NCBI RefSeq assembly: GCF_009494395.1
Contig: NZ_VZCB01000018.1
Location: 16,092 to 80,091 of the forward strand
DNA length: 64,000 nt
Reading direction: 5' to 3'
Source of the DNA: Segatella copri
GTDB lineage: Bacteria > Bacteroidota > Bacteroidia > Bacteroidales > Bacteroidaceae
Shown piece by piece: positions 36,901-44,972 of this stretch; the first letter of the stretch is position 1, and the number at the start of each line of letters is the position of its first letter. The position numbers and the translations under genes were made by a program. Under the pieces are notes generated by a model, which did not search any database, was not told where the DNA came from, and worked only from the letters and a program-made list of their open reading frames with translations.

Positions 36901-37142
36901 TGTGAATCCATACCAAGATAACTGATTACAATCGTTTCTCCTTGTTTAGCACTCGGCAAGCTGAACTTACCATCAATGTCGGTCACGGTTCCGGTTTTAG
37001 AACCTTTCACCATGATCTGTGCACCCACTACAGGGTCTCCATTTTCATCGAAGACCTGTCCCCCAACCTGTCCGGAAGACTGTGCCAGCACTTGCCCCGA
37101 AGCAGCCAGCAACAGGGAAGCAAATAAAACCTTCATTTTCAT
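33948..37142 (-). CDS. SusC/RagA family TonB-linked outer membrane transporter
   Basis: The protein is about 1064 residues from ATG 37142 (MKMKVLFASLLLAASGQVLA, signal peptide). A longer frame upstream is unlikely because the signal peptide would be internal. In order it has a carboxypeptidase-like domain (GQVFDENGDPVVGAQIMVKG), a TonB box-like DEVIVVAYG, a plug domain (LQGEVAGVQMTNTSG; LKDAASNALYGARGANGVIMITTKKG) and the 22-strand barrel ending in FTGGISVQF. With SusD it imports large ligands. Together with a C10 protease this is probably a RagAB-like peptide system. There is a -7 element at 37274-37281. Confidence 0.95.
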   Translation of the reverse strand: MKMKVLFASLLLAASGQVLAQSSGQVGGQVFDENGDPVVGAQIMVKGSKTGTVTDIDGKFSLPSAKQGETIVISYLGMDSQTVKAASGMKVNMQSQDRQLDEVIVVAYGEQKKSSFTGSAGVVKGDLLEKKQLTNVFSGLQGEVAGVQMTNTSGSPTATPSFAIRGFSSINAGTSPLIIVDGAPYDGGWNNLNPNDVESVTVLKDAASNALYGARGANGVIMITTKKGKAEKATISFEAKWSGNSRATIDYDRITDPAEYYETYYKALYNYNVRDKGMSAFDAHVAANETMGKTSDKGGLGYVVYAVPEGQYLIGTNGRLNPNATLGNRVYNNGKFYTLTPDDWVDEAFRNALRQEYNMSITGGSNKMTYYASLGYLKNEGIVYNSDFERYTARVKADYQAKDWLKVGANVNFAHTDQNDVSDGSQTVFGITTRFAPIYPVYLRDGEGNIMTDENGKMYDYGDGGNGGAHRPTGLEPLRNFLQTDKLNANKTFTNVFTLHGFADITPVEGLKLTLNGTVTDNEWKNTQTTQPFYGNTATVYPGGYVYKADYQTYTVNFQQIANYSRQFDKHSFTLMLGHENYKYMYNYLSGDKEKMFSYFGAQELDGAVKVISNGSNTSNYNTEGYFSRLMYDYDGKYFLQASYRRDASSRFHPDHRWGNFYSFGGAWILSKEKWFQSSWINMLKLKASWGQQGNDAIGDYRYTDTYYLSNFNGEVSFVQNTVGNPNITWETNSNFNAGIEFELLKSRITGSIEYFSRKTTDMLCFVYVPFSGGYTGSYDNVGDMVNRGVEVDLHFTPIRTKDLSWMINLNATHYKNKITMLNDDNKGSMLDGHPGYVSDPYFYGEGLPMHTFRLKKYAGVTADGESSWYVKDEATGELTTTTSSSTASYFNCGTPDPDLYGGFSSNLAFKGFDFSITFNYSLGGKAIDYGYKALMGNPSSGNTGFSLHKDILKAWSETNTNSDIPRFQYAVKDVDTSSAITSDRFLTNASTLTLQNINLGYTFPRKWVNSLGLSNLRVYVSGDNLYYWSKRKGFDPRGGFWGTSSESSYAQVRSFTGGISVQF

Positions 37143-37273
37143 ATATCTTCTCTTCTTATAATTATTATCTCTTATAATACTCGTCTCTTTTCCTCTCTTT
37201 ATCTTGAATATACCTATTTTATATATTGCTACGTTATCCATTACAAGTTTTACATAAAATATGTATTCAGATG

Positions 37274-37281
37274 CAAAGGTA
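37274..37281 (-). promoter_or_regulatory. -7 promoter element of the SusC/SusD/protease operon
   Basis: The minus strand reads TACCTTTG, about 130 bases ahead of the susC ATG, giving a long 5' leader. It confirms that the coding start is 37142 rather than the upstream in-frame ATG at 37385. Confidence 0.6.
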
Positions 37282-37371
37282 ATATAAAATCCGTTAACAG
37301 CCAAACAAAAATCACAATAATTGCCGTTTTGCATAGCAAAAAGATACATTTCACTCAAAACCAACGTATTA

Positions 37372-37782
37372 ATGCCATTTTTCAAGATTCAAATTCCCGA
37401 AAAAGGCAACAGATTTCTGCCCGTAACACCATTGTCGCAGCGTTATAACAATGTGTGGATGAACGGAGGAGCTGTGCCTAGCTCTGAGGCTGATTCCAGT
37501 GCATTCTCCTTCGATATCATCCCAAGTTCGCAGATTGATAACCTTACCATCGTGAAGAATGCCAAGGATGGCAAGTTCAAGCTTCAGAATGTATATTTTG
37601 CTGGTATGGATGCCTTTGGTGCAGATGGCTATACTCCTATCGTAGGAAGCCCATTGCTCGATGCCGCAAGTTTCGCCGGTTGGACAGGTTTCGACACCGT
37701 AACCTACATCGGAGCCTTCGATGGCAGCAACAACAGGATGAGCGGTTGACCCAACTTTGATCCTCAGAATGCGAAGTACTAG
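37372..37782 (+). pseudogene. Chimeric remnant: TonB receptor plug fragment joined to another surface protein's tail
   Basis: The first part reads LPVTPLSQRYNNVWMNGGAV followed by FSFDIIPSSQIDNLTIVKN, the plug of a TonB-dependent receptor. Directly after KN the frame switches to an unrelated segment (DGKFKLQNVYFAGMDAFGAD... FDTVTYIGAFDG) typical of a secreted protein's C-terminus. A TGA at 37747-37749 replaces an expected Trp, and the tail PNFDPQNAKY then runs to TAG at 37780-37782. An internal deletion between two genes plus a nonsense mutation explains this. No function is expected. Confidence 0.65.
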
Positions 37783-37827
37783 AAATCGCTAATTTCTATT
37801 TTGACTATAAGGTTTTCTTTTATTGGG

Positions 37828-37859
37828 GCATGGCGCAGTGATTTGCGCCATGCTTTTTT
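37828..37859 (+). terminator. Intrinsic terminator after the chimeric remnant
   Basis: GCATGGCGCA (37828-37837) pairs perfectly with TGCGCCATGC (37844-37853), followed by six T residues. It is a strong survivor of the lost gene's 3' end. Confidence 0.85.
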
Positions 37860-37919
37860 GTTGGGTTATGGAGGGCATTGATTAGAAAACATTTCTATTT
37901 TTGATGTTAACAGAAAGTC

Positions 37920-38090
37920 TTGATTGCAATCAACAGCCACTTTTAGAGTCGTTGAGGCTGCTGATCGTAATCAACAGATACTTTTAACCTCATTGAAGCC
38001 ATTGACTGCAATCAATACCTACATTCATGTGTCGTTGGGACCTTTGATTGCAGTCAAAGGCTACTTTCAATTGCCGTTGGATGTTTTGAT
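37920..38090 (+). repeat. Four imperfect 41-42-nt tandem repeats with an internal palindrome
   Basis: Units start at about 37921, 37962, 38003 and 38045, each opening with a variant of TGATTGCAATCAA. One frame reads through with a 14-residue rhythm, but it has no start signal or known motif. In the 559-base gap 37783-38341 there is also the terminator above and the AT-rich leader of the next gene; nothing else is seen. Confidence 0.65.
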
Positions 38091-38341
38091 TCCTGATTCC
38101 ATGCCCGCAAAATGTAAAGATGCCTGCTGATTCCAGTTTATAGCAACTTTTTGTTTCAAAACATCCCAAAAACTAGCATCAAAATCATTTTTTATAGGAA
38201 AAAACTATCTTTTTCTCACAATATGATAAAATTTTCGTAATAAGGTGGCGGTTTTCTCGATAATTTTTATATTTTAGCCATTGCAATCGGAGGAATCCGA
38301 CAACGCACATAACGAATTGTCAAATTAAAATCTTTAACATC

Positions 38342-39184
38342 ATGAAAGAGATTTCAGACATCAACATCCAGCGCATGAATAACGGTGCGCATTTCACGTT
38401 TGTAAGTAACATTCTTGCACGTGCCGAAGCAGACTCTGCCGTCAAGGAAAAGGCTTCGGAACTAGTCAGTAATTTCAAGGCTGCAGTTACAGCAGAAGAC
38501 GAAGCCTTGAAAATTTCACAGAAAAGTCTCTTGACTGATGATATAGCCAAGGCTGACAACGACCGTGATGCTCTATACGCTGGCTACAAGAAAGCCGTTG
38601 AAGGCTTCCTCGCCATGCCGGTTACCGACATGGCTCAGGCTGCAAAGGTCCTATCACAGCACATCAAGGACTACAAGATCAACACCGCCGGGCAACTCGA
38701 CAAGGAGACAGGTCTTCTGGTCAACTTCATCACAGACCTAGAAGGCAAGTTTTCAGCACAAGTCATCACGCTGGGCTTGACGCCATTCGTAACCAACCTG
38801 AAGGAAGCCAACGAGCGAGTAAGAACCCTCACCCTGCAGCGCACCAACGAGAAGATGGGCATAACCGTAGGAGCATTGAAGACCGCCCGCACAGCCAGCG
38901 ACGATGCTTACCGTGCATTGGTGAAGATGGTGAATGCCCTCGCCCTGGTCTTTGGCGAGAAGGACTACACCTCGTTCATCGACTACGTAAATACGGAAAT
39001 CACTCACTACAAGCGTGAGGTGCTCAACCAGAAGTCTACCTCCCCTTCCACTTCGGGCGGCTCAACAGACGGAGGCGCCAAGCCGGGCGGTAGCGGCTCA
39101 GACTCTTCATCAACCGGCGGAGGCTCAACGACCGGCGGAGGCTCATCTTCTTCTGAAGGAGACGGCGGCGACGTTGGGTTGTAA
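38342..39184 (+). CDS. DUF6261-like helical protein with Gly/Ser-rich tail
   Basis: The 280-residue protein is almost entirely alpha-helical over residues 1-230, rich in Ala, Lys and Glu, without signal peptide or membrane segment. It resembles DUF6261 proteins of Bacteroidales (MKEISDINIQRMNNGAHFTF). The last 45 residues are a Gly/Ser/Thr linker with repeated TGGGSxxGGG and an acidic end. Its role is unknown. It may be a cytoplasmic structural protein. Confidence 0.75.
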   Translation: MKEISDINIQRMNNGAHFTFVSNILARAEADSAVKEKASELVSNFKAAVTAEDEALKISQKSLLTDDIAKADNDRDALYAGYKKAVEGFLAMPVTDMAQAAKVLSQHIKDYKINTAGQLDKETGLLVNFITDLEGKFSAQVITLGLTPFVTNLKEANERVRTLTLQRTNEKMGITVGALKTARTASDDAYRALVKMVNALALVFGEKDYTSFIDYVNTEITHYKREVLNQKSTSPSTSGGSTDGGAKPGGSGSDSSSTGGGSTTGGGSSSSEGDGGDVGL

Positions 39185-39192
39185 TTTTATAA

Positions 39193-39230
39193 TTCAATGC
39201 TGCTCTCTTTTTGCGGGGAGCAGCATTGAA
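39193..39230 (+). terminator. Hairpin after the DUF6261-like gene
   Basis: TTCAATGCTGCTC (39193-39205) pairs perfectly with 39218-39230 around a T-rich loop. There is no trailing T-run, so efficiency is uncertain. Confidence 0.6.
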
Positions 39231-39297
39231 TGAATCACATCTATCTGATAAAAATAGAATTCTATAATCTAAGTACACATTATAAAGACATTCATCT

Positions 39298-41970
39298 ATG
39301 GTTACATTTATTGATTTAAATACAACAAATGAAGATCGGGAAAATGTAAATGCTGTAAAAAAGGCATTTGACTATGTTTTTCGATATACCAATAAAGTAA
39401 ATGTACATGTTATTTTTAACTTTAAGTCACCAATAAACATTGTTGGCAATTACAAATATGTCATCTTCATTGATATCCCTAATGAAAATGGCAACTTTTT
39501 TAGGACACAAGATACCCATACTTATCTTCACAACTTAGCCATAGCAGTACGCAGTTATGAAGACAACTCCATCTTGGATTTTGATGAAGAATACATTTAT
39601 AATTCCAACGGATTCTGGGATTACAGAAAAGCTATTGCCGAAGAAAAGAAGGCATTAAGAGACTTCGTCTATAATAACAGTGTTAAAAATGGAGAGAATC
39701 AGAGTGAAACGAGTTTTTTTAAAGACGTGAAACACTTTGATATAGCAATTTTTCATGCCATAAAATCTTCCTCTTGTAGTAAAAAAGGGAGCATCGGGAA
39801 CTTGATATTCAATATTTCTGTATCGGTTTACAATATTGTATGTCAAGCTATAAAAGAAACATGGGGCAATGATATGAAAAATACAAATTGCCTCGTTACA
39901 AAATCAAAAGTGACCACTTGGGAAAACTTTATCTGCGATTTTATAAATATTAGCAATGCCAAGACGAATCAAGGGATTTTGACCAAAAAGAAAATAGAAG
40001 AAATTTCCAAAGCAAAAACTAGTATAGGGGTCAATACTGCAATAAACACAGCAGGAAATAAATTATGTATTGTTACAGGAAAAGCAGGAACAGGCAAATC
40101 CTTAGTTTTAATGAAACTAATGTACAATAAAGTTCAAAAGGATGAAGAAAGAAGAAACCATCGTTGCAGATTTCTTACCTATAATAATATGCTTGTGATG
40201 GACATTAAGCAAACCATCAAAGGCATGGGAGATTTCACGCCTTGCAATGCATCAATTTCTACTTTACACAAGTTTTTTCAAGACATATACAGACATTCGC
40301 CCGTCCGTGTTCTTCATATGGATGCAGCACAAATTCATCGACTTTTCTCAAAATGTCATTTGAGAGTAAGCATTATGGTCGTATTAATGGAATATTTCCA
40401 TAAGTCCATTAATACGGATAAAAATATTGATGCCATGTTCATCTTCAACCATTTTGTTAAGAATGGACAAATTCGCATTGAAGACCAAAAAGAATGCGAG
40501 GAATTTTGCCGTTATCTCAACAGACTCAGCAAAACGGTTGAGTTTGATAATTTGGAAGAAAATGCCAAGGTCTACGAAGCCGACAAGAGAGAACTGTTTG
40601 ATAAATTCTATGCAAATAATGAATTTCTCAATGGGTATAATCAGATTTTGGAAGAACTATACTTTATGTTTCACAATAAAGATGAATTTATTGAGAAATA
40701 TGGAATGCGCACTGTATATTCAGAGTATGAAATACGAAATACACAAGAGTTTAAAAATAAATACGAAAAAATATACGACACCTTTTTGAACTTCGCAAGA
40801 ACTAAGTTCATTGAAGAGAATAATCTTATAAGTGACGATGACATCGGCAATTTCTTTGAAGAAGAATCTCGCGCTATTCAAGATATTGTGGAAGCAAAAA
40901 TTGCCGAAGGAAAAGAAACTGCTGGAACAGTATTTCAAGAGCAAATAAAGAAGATTTTAAGAAAAGTAAATTGGTCGGACTTGATACTGGTAGATGAGGC
41001 ACAAGATTGTACCCCATACGAAAAAGCCCTGCTCTTAGAAATGCATGGCTCTGATAATTTTGTGGTAGCTACAGGTGGAAAAGATCAATTGATAAGAACT
41101 TCCCATGAAACAAATTGGACAGTACAATTTGGTAAGCAACTTGATTTCCAAAAAATACCTTTGACTTATGTGCATAGGCAAAAAGCAAATATAGTTAGTT
41201 TCATAAACGAATTTGCAAAAGAATTTAATCTTAGCACATCATTAAAGGCTTCGGATTCTATAAAGAATCAAGGTCATGTTATAATTGATGTCCGTGATGT
41301 TCCTAAAGGAGAAATACCTGCAGATATAATAGAAACGCTTTATCTACGAGGCAAAGACTATGGATGTAGTAACTATGAAAATATGATGTTTCTTTTTCCT
41401 GGAGGTGATTTTATGAAATACAATAAGAAAACAGATAGTAAGGATGTCTTTATTGATAAAAATGATACTATCCTATTTAAGGAACCGAGTTCTATACGTT
41501 CTTTAGAGACACAACTTCCAGGCTACCTAACAATCATTGATTGTACGGTCAAAGAAAAACAAGGATTACTAAATAAGGTGGGATTCAACAATACAAGATG
41601 CCTATTGTATGAATCTTGTCGTGGTTTGGAAGCTTGGAATGCTATGTGTATTGACTTGGATAAATTCTATCAGGATAAATACGTTAGCAATTTCGCAGAA
41701 GAATACGCTTCGGAAGCTATGGGATTGTTTAAAGATGAAGAAAGTAGAAACAAATATAAAGCACAGTATGCCGCTTTATGGATTTTTATGGCTATAACGA
41801 GAGCTATGGATACTTTATATATAAAGTTGCAAAATCCTTTTTCTGCTTTTTCAAAACGGATACTCAAAATTGCAAAGCATCTCCCTAACATAGAAGTATT
41901 AGAGGGTGAGTATTCTGTACAAAATAAAGAAATTGAAACAAAAGTAAACATAGACAACCTACCATACTAA
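39298..41970 (+). CDS. Superfamily 1 (UvrD/Rep-like) helicase with a large unknown N-terminus
   Basis: The 890-residue protein has helicase motifs starting with Walker A IVTGKAGTGKSL (about residues 258-269). Motif II is LILVDEAQD (about 561-569), followed by VVATGGKDQLIR (motif III), LTYVHRQKANIVSF (IV), ESCRGLEAWNAM (V) and FMAITRAMDTLYI (VI). The N-terminal 250 residues have no known domain. A 200-residue insert lies between motifs Ia and II. The gene is AT-rich compared with its neighbours, stands alone, and is flanked by repeats and remnants, which suggests horizontal transfer. A defence or DNA-processing role is plausible. Confidence 0.8.
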   Translation: MVTFIDLNTTNEDRENVNAVKKAFDYVFRYTNKVNVHVIFNFKSPINIVGNYKYVIFIDIPNENGNFFRTQDTHTYLHNLAIAVRSYEDNSILDFDEEYIYNSNGFWDYRKAIAEEKKALRDFVYNNSVKNGENQSETSFFKDVKHFDIAIFHAIKSSSCSKKGSIGNLIFNISVSVYNIVCQAIKETWGNDMKNTNCLVTKSKVTTWENFICDFINISNAKTNQGILTKKKIEEISKAKTSIGVNTAINTAGNKLCIVTGKAGTGKSLVLMKLMYNKVQKDEERRNHRCRFLTYNNMLVMDIKQTIKGMGDFTPCNASISTLHKFFQDIYRHSPVRVLHMDAAQIHRLFSKCHLRVSIMVVLMEYFHKSINTDKNIDAMFIFNHFVKNGQIRIEDQKECEEFCRYLNRLSKTVEFDNLEENAKVYEADKRELFDKFYANNEFLNGYNQILEELYFMFHNKDEFIEKYGMRTVYSEYEIRNTQEFKNKYEKIYDTFLNFARTKFIEENNLISDDDIGNFFEEESRAIQDIVEAKIAEGKETAGTVFQEQIKKILRKVNWSDLILVDEAQDCTPYEKALLLEMHGSDNFVVATGGKDQLIRTSHETNWTVQFGKQLDFQKIPLTYVHRQKANIVSFINEFAKEFNLSTSLKASDSIKNQGHVIIDVRDVPKGEIPADIIETLYLRGKDYGCSNYENMMFLFPGGDFMKYNKKTDSKDVFIDKNDTILFKEPSSIRSLETQLPGYLTIIDCTVKEKQGLLNKVGFNNTRCLLYESCRGLEAWNAMCIDLDKFYQDKYVSNFAEEYASEAMGLFKDEESRNKYKAQYAALWIFMAITRAMDTLYIKLQNPFSAFSKRILKIAKHLPNIEVLEGEYSVQNKEIETKVNIDNLPY

Positions 41971-42174
41971 AAGGCTCCAAGACATCTTTTGTGAGCAATC
42001 CCTCACGGACTGTGGCATCATCTCGTCTCACAAGGAGCACTGTTTCTGATAAAGATTCTCAAAATCCACAAACAAGCAGCATTTCGGTTCAGGAGAGGTT
42101 ATACATCCACGGATATTCTCCCCGAGCCAGGAATATCTATATTGACATTGATTATATTCAGTAACAAGACTATA

Positions 42175-42209
42175 GTTAGCTAGCCTCTTTGTACAAGAGG
42201 CTAACTAAC
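42175..42209. terminator. Hairpin between the helicase and AAA-ATPase genes
   Basis: TAGCCTCTT (42181-42189) pairs with AAGAGGCTA (42195-42203), and the flanking GTTAG/CTAAC extends the stem. It lies 5 bases past the stop of the reverse gene. In 41971-42174 I see only a short frame ending ...SSHKEHCF that may be a gene tail remnant. Confidence 0.6.
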
Positions 42210-42213
42210 CCTA

Positions 42214-43779
42214 TCATTCCTCTTCAATTATCCAATCCTCAATATTTCCCAGAGTAGAATCAAAGTTGATACCTACTTTTACTATAGGTTTCCCGCAAAG
42301 CGCAAAGCGCTGGGAATAGTTCTTGAGGTTGATTTGCTGCAAAGCCGTCTGGGCATCCCTGTTCAGCTTCAGCTCTATGATATAGAGACGGATGTCGGTC
42401 AACAGCACGATATCTACCCTTCCATTGGGAGTGTGCACTTCTACATCTACCACATAGCCAGTCAAAAGCGAGAAGATGATAAACAGCATCTGCTGGTAAT
42501 GACCTTCATGGTTGGTGACATTGCAATATGGCACAGTTCCCAGAAAGGTCTGGAGCAGCTGTAATGCTCCGTCCATATCATCCTGACGGATAAGCACAGA
42601 CATCTGAGCGATGGTGACATCTCCATTCTGGGCAAACATTCCTTCCAGATAGTTAGGAAGAAGACTCTCGAACAATCCTACTTTGATTTCCTTGTTCGGC
42701 AAATCAAGAGTATAGAGCTTGCTGGTCTTGTCATAATCTTTGATGGTAAGATAGCCACTTTGGTATAGCAAAGGGGTTATGGCCGTCATGTTCTCTGTCG
42801 GGGCATCAAAGGCTGATGATTTGGCATACATCTTTCCAAGAGTTGCCGGCAAGACATGAAACTTCCGCATCATGTTAATCAAGTAGGTTGGAGTGCCGGA
42901 AGCGAACCAGTATGAACCGAAATCCTGATTGGCAAAGCAGTTGAGCAGACTGAACGGATTGAATATATCTGACGATTGGGCAGAGAAATGATAACCATCG
43001 TAGTTCATTTTCAGTTCTTCGATGGCAGTTTCTCTTGTGGAGCCTAGCGATTTTGCCAATTCATCAATGTCGTCCGACATCTGGGTGAGCAGCTCCTCCT
43101 TGGTGATTCCACATATTCCCGAATATTCCCTGTTCATCGAAATATTGGTAATATTATTCAGTTCGCTGAAGATGCTGAGTTGCGAAAACTTGGTGATACC
43201 GGTGAGGAAGACAAAGCGGAGATATGGGTCGCAATCCTTCAATGGACTATAGAAATTACGCATGATATTGCGAAGATCCTTGAGATTGTCATCCTCGTGT
43301 GCTACATCAAGAAGAGGAGCATCGTATTCATCGATGAGCACGACCACCTTCTTTCCCGTTCGTCTGTACACATTCATAATCAGGTTTGCCAATCTCACAT
43401 TCGGATCAACAGCATCATTTTCTATACCAAACTTCTTTTCATTCAAGCCGATGATATAGAGCAGGTATCTTTCCAGTTGCTCCTTCTCCATGTGTTTGCC
43501 CATAGCCATACTGAAATGGAGCACAGGATATTCTGTCCAATCCTGCTCCAGCTTTTCAATGGCAAGTCCCTTAAAGAGTTCTTTCTTTCCTTCGAAATAA
43601 CTCTGTAAAGTAGATACAAGCAAAGACTTTCCGAAACGGCGTGGTCGTCCCAGAAATATATAGTTGCTGTCAGAATGTGTCATGCGGTAAACATATTCTG
43701 TCTTGTCGATATAGAGCCGGTCTTCCGTGCGAATCTTATCGAAGGTTTGTATTCCTATAGGATATCTTTTTCTTGCCAT
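42214..43779 (-). CDS. AAA-ATPase-like/PD-(D/E)XK nuclease protein, second paralogue
   Basis: The product is about 521 residues from ATG 43779 (MARKRYPIGIQTF). A longer frame upstream covers the promoter and is rejected. It matches the 1665-3227 protein in order and motifs: GRPRRFGKSL, VVVLIDEYDAP, and C-terminal GRVDIVLLTDIRLYIIELKLNRD with the nuclease core. The promoter (43830-43837, minus strand TATCTTTG) and 5' leader are duplicated in inverted orientation at 44880-44972. Function is unknown for the family. Confidence 0.88.
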   Translation of the reverse strand: MARKRYPIGIQTFDKIRTEDRLYIDKTEYVYRMTHSDSNYIFLGRPRRFGKSLLVSTLQSYFEGKKELFKGLAIEKLEQDWTEYPVLHFSMAMGKHMEKEQLERYLLYIIGLNEKKFGIENDAVDPNVRLANLIMNVYRRTGKKVVVLIDEYDAPLLDVAHEDDNLKDLRNIMRNFYSPLKDCDPYLRFVFLTGITKFSQLSIFSELNNITNISMNREYSGICGITKEELLTQMSDDIDELAKSLGSTRETAIEELKMNYDGYHFSAQSSDIFNPFSLLNCFANQDFGSYWFASGTPTYLINMMRKFHVLPATLGKMYAKSSAFDAPTENMTAITPLLYQSGYLTIKDYDKTSKLYTLDLPNKEIKVGLFESLLPNYLEGMFAQNGDVTIAQMSVLIRQDDMDGALQLLQTFLGTVPYCNVTNHEGHYQQMLFIIFSLLTGYVVDVEVHTPNGRVDIVLLTDIRLYIIELKLNRDAQTALQQINLKNYSQRFALCGKPIVKVGINFDSTLGNIEDWIIEEE

Positions 43780-43852
43780 AATTCTACGCTTGATGATATT
43801 ACAACTGCTTATCTTGCATAAAGCCACTGCAAAGATACGAAGTTTTTTTGGA
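43762..43852 (-). repeat. Promoter and first codons of the AAA-ATPase gene, inverted copy at 44880-44972
   Basis: Read on the minus strand, about 90 bases (AAAAACTTCGTATCTTTGCA through the ATG and the first ten codons) match 44882-44972 on the plus strand at well over 80 per cent of positions. The two copies flank the nitroreductase lipoprotein gene. Confidence 0.75.
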
Positions 43853-44046
43853 AACTCTATTAAAAAAGAAGAAATATTGGGTTATCATTTTCAATAATAG
43901 CTCTCGGGAAGATATTTATCTCATTTTTTCCAAAACAAAAAAGAACTTGAAGAAGATGTTTCATATTTTGCCTACATGTTTCAAAAAGATGCATATCTAT
44001 CTTCAAACGTTGATGTCCTGAAACAGGACATCAACCTTCATTTGTC

Positions 44047-44679
44047 TTAATCCATGAACTTGATCATGTCCTGGCGTCTTGGCTTTGCCTCGGGCGATTC
44101 GTCAGGATAACCCAGGGCGATGCAGTAGAGCAGTTTGTAATTCTTGGAGAATGCCATACGGTCGAGATAAGGCTTGGCTGACGGCGAATCCAGTATCCAA
44201 CGGGCAGAACTGCCCAGGCAGCAGGAACCGATGCCCCTTGACCATGCTGCAAGAATGATGTTCTCGCCAAGCAAACCGCAATCAATCTGCGCCATATCAT
44301 AAGTAGTATCGTAGGCGATGCAAACCACGCATGGAGCATTCACGAAGATGTTCTTGAAGCCCTTGCGCTCGGCTATCTTAGGATTATCCTTTACCACGGC
44401 CTGGGTTATCGAATCGATGATGGCAGGAGAATCTATCACTCTGATTTCGTACGACTGCAGATTCTGCCCGTTTGGCGCATGAATGCCGCATTTCAGAATC
44501 TCGTTCAGGGTATCGCGGCTGATAGCGGAATCCTTGTAAGCACGGATGCTTCTGCGACTCATCATCAAATCGGTTACCACACTTGCAGAGTCAACGCTGG
44601 TCATTGCCTCCGGCTGTCTGTTCTCATTGCAGGCAGTCAACATCAGTGCTGCTGCCAATCCTAAGAAAATCTTCTTCAT
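44047..44679 (-). CDS. Nitroreductase family lipoprotein
   Basis: The 210-residue protein is taken from ATG 44679 (MKKIFLGLAAALMLTACNEN, lipobox LTAC). The nitroreductase fold follows: SRRSIRAYKD, the FMN-binding GIHAPNGQNLQSYEI, CGLLGENIILAAWSRGIGSCCLG and a terminal ALGYPDE. FMN-dependent reduction of nitro or quinone compounds is the family activity. A lipid anchor for a flavoenzyme is unusual but recurrent in Bacteroidales. A -7 element at 44744-44751 (minus) supports this start; the longer frame from 44772 crosses it. Confidence 0.85.
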   Translation of the reverse strand: MKKIFLGLAAALMLTACNENRQPEAMTSVDSASVVTDLMMSRRSIRAYKDSAISRDTLNEILKCGIHAPNGQNLQSYEIRVIDSPAIIDSITQAVVKDNPKIAERKGFKNIFVNAPCVVCIAYDTTYDMAQIDCGLLGENIILAAWSRGIGSCCLGSSARWILDSPSAKPYLDRMAFSKNYKLLYCIALGYPDESPEAKPRRQDMIKFMD

Positions 44680-44879
44680 ATTATTATTAAACTTATATTG
44701 ATAATTAGTATTTACCAATGTAGCGTTATTAGTATATACCGTGCAAAGATAGCAACAAATACTGATATTCAAGAAGATACATTATGATTTTTAAGAGTTT
44801 TTATCGGTCTCTCCGCCATCCTTTTAACAAGTATATATCATAATAGCCAAACATTTTCCACCTATTTTGCTAGAATTTC

Positions 44880-44972
44880 CCAAAAACTTCGTATTTTTGC
44901 AATGGCTTTATGCAAGATAAGCTGTTTATAAAATCATCAAACGTAGAATTATGGAAAGAAAAAGTTATTCTA
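44880..44972 (+). repeat. Inverted copy of the AAA-ATPase promoter, leader and first codons
   Basis: See 43762-43852. This copy keeps a -7 element (TATTTTTG, 44892-44899) and the leader, and supplies the start codon and the first residues (MERKSYSI versus MARKRYPI) of the membrane protein that follows. Confidence 0.75.

Noticed and set aside
37143..37385. 81-residue N-terminal extension of SusC
   Set aside because: It would place the signal peptide internally and begin upstream of the -7 element at 37274-37281.
37920..38090. CRISPR array
   Set aside because: The period is 41-42 bases but the whole unit is diverged repeat with no constant repeat/variable spacer pattern, and no cas gene is nearby.
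37924..38130. 68-codon forward frame across the 41-nt repeats
   Set aside because: It is explained by the repeat; there is no start signal or conserved motif.
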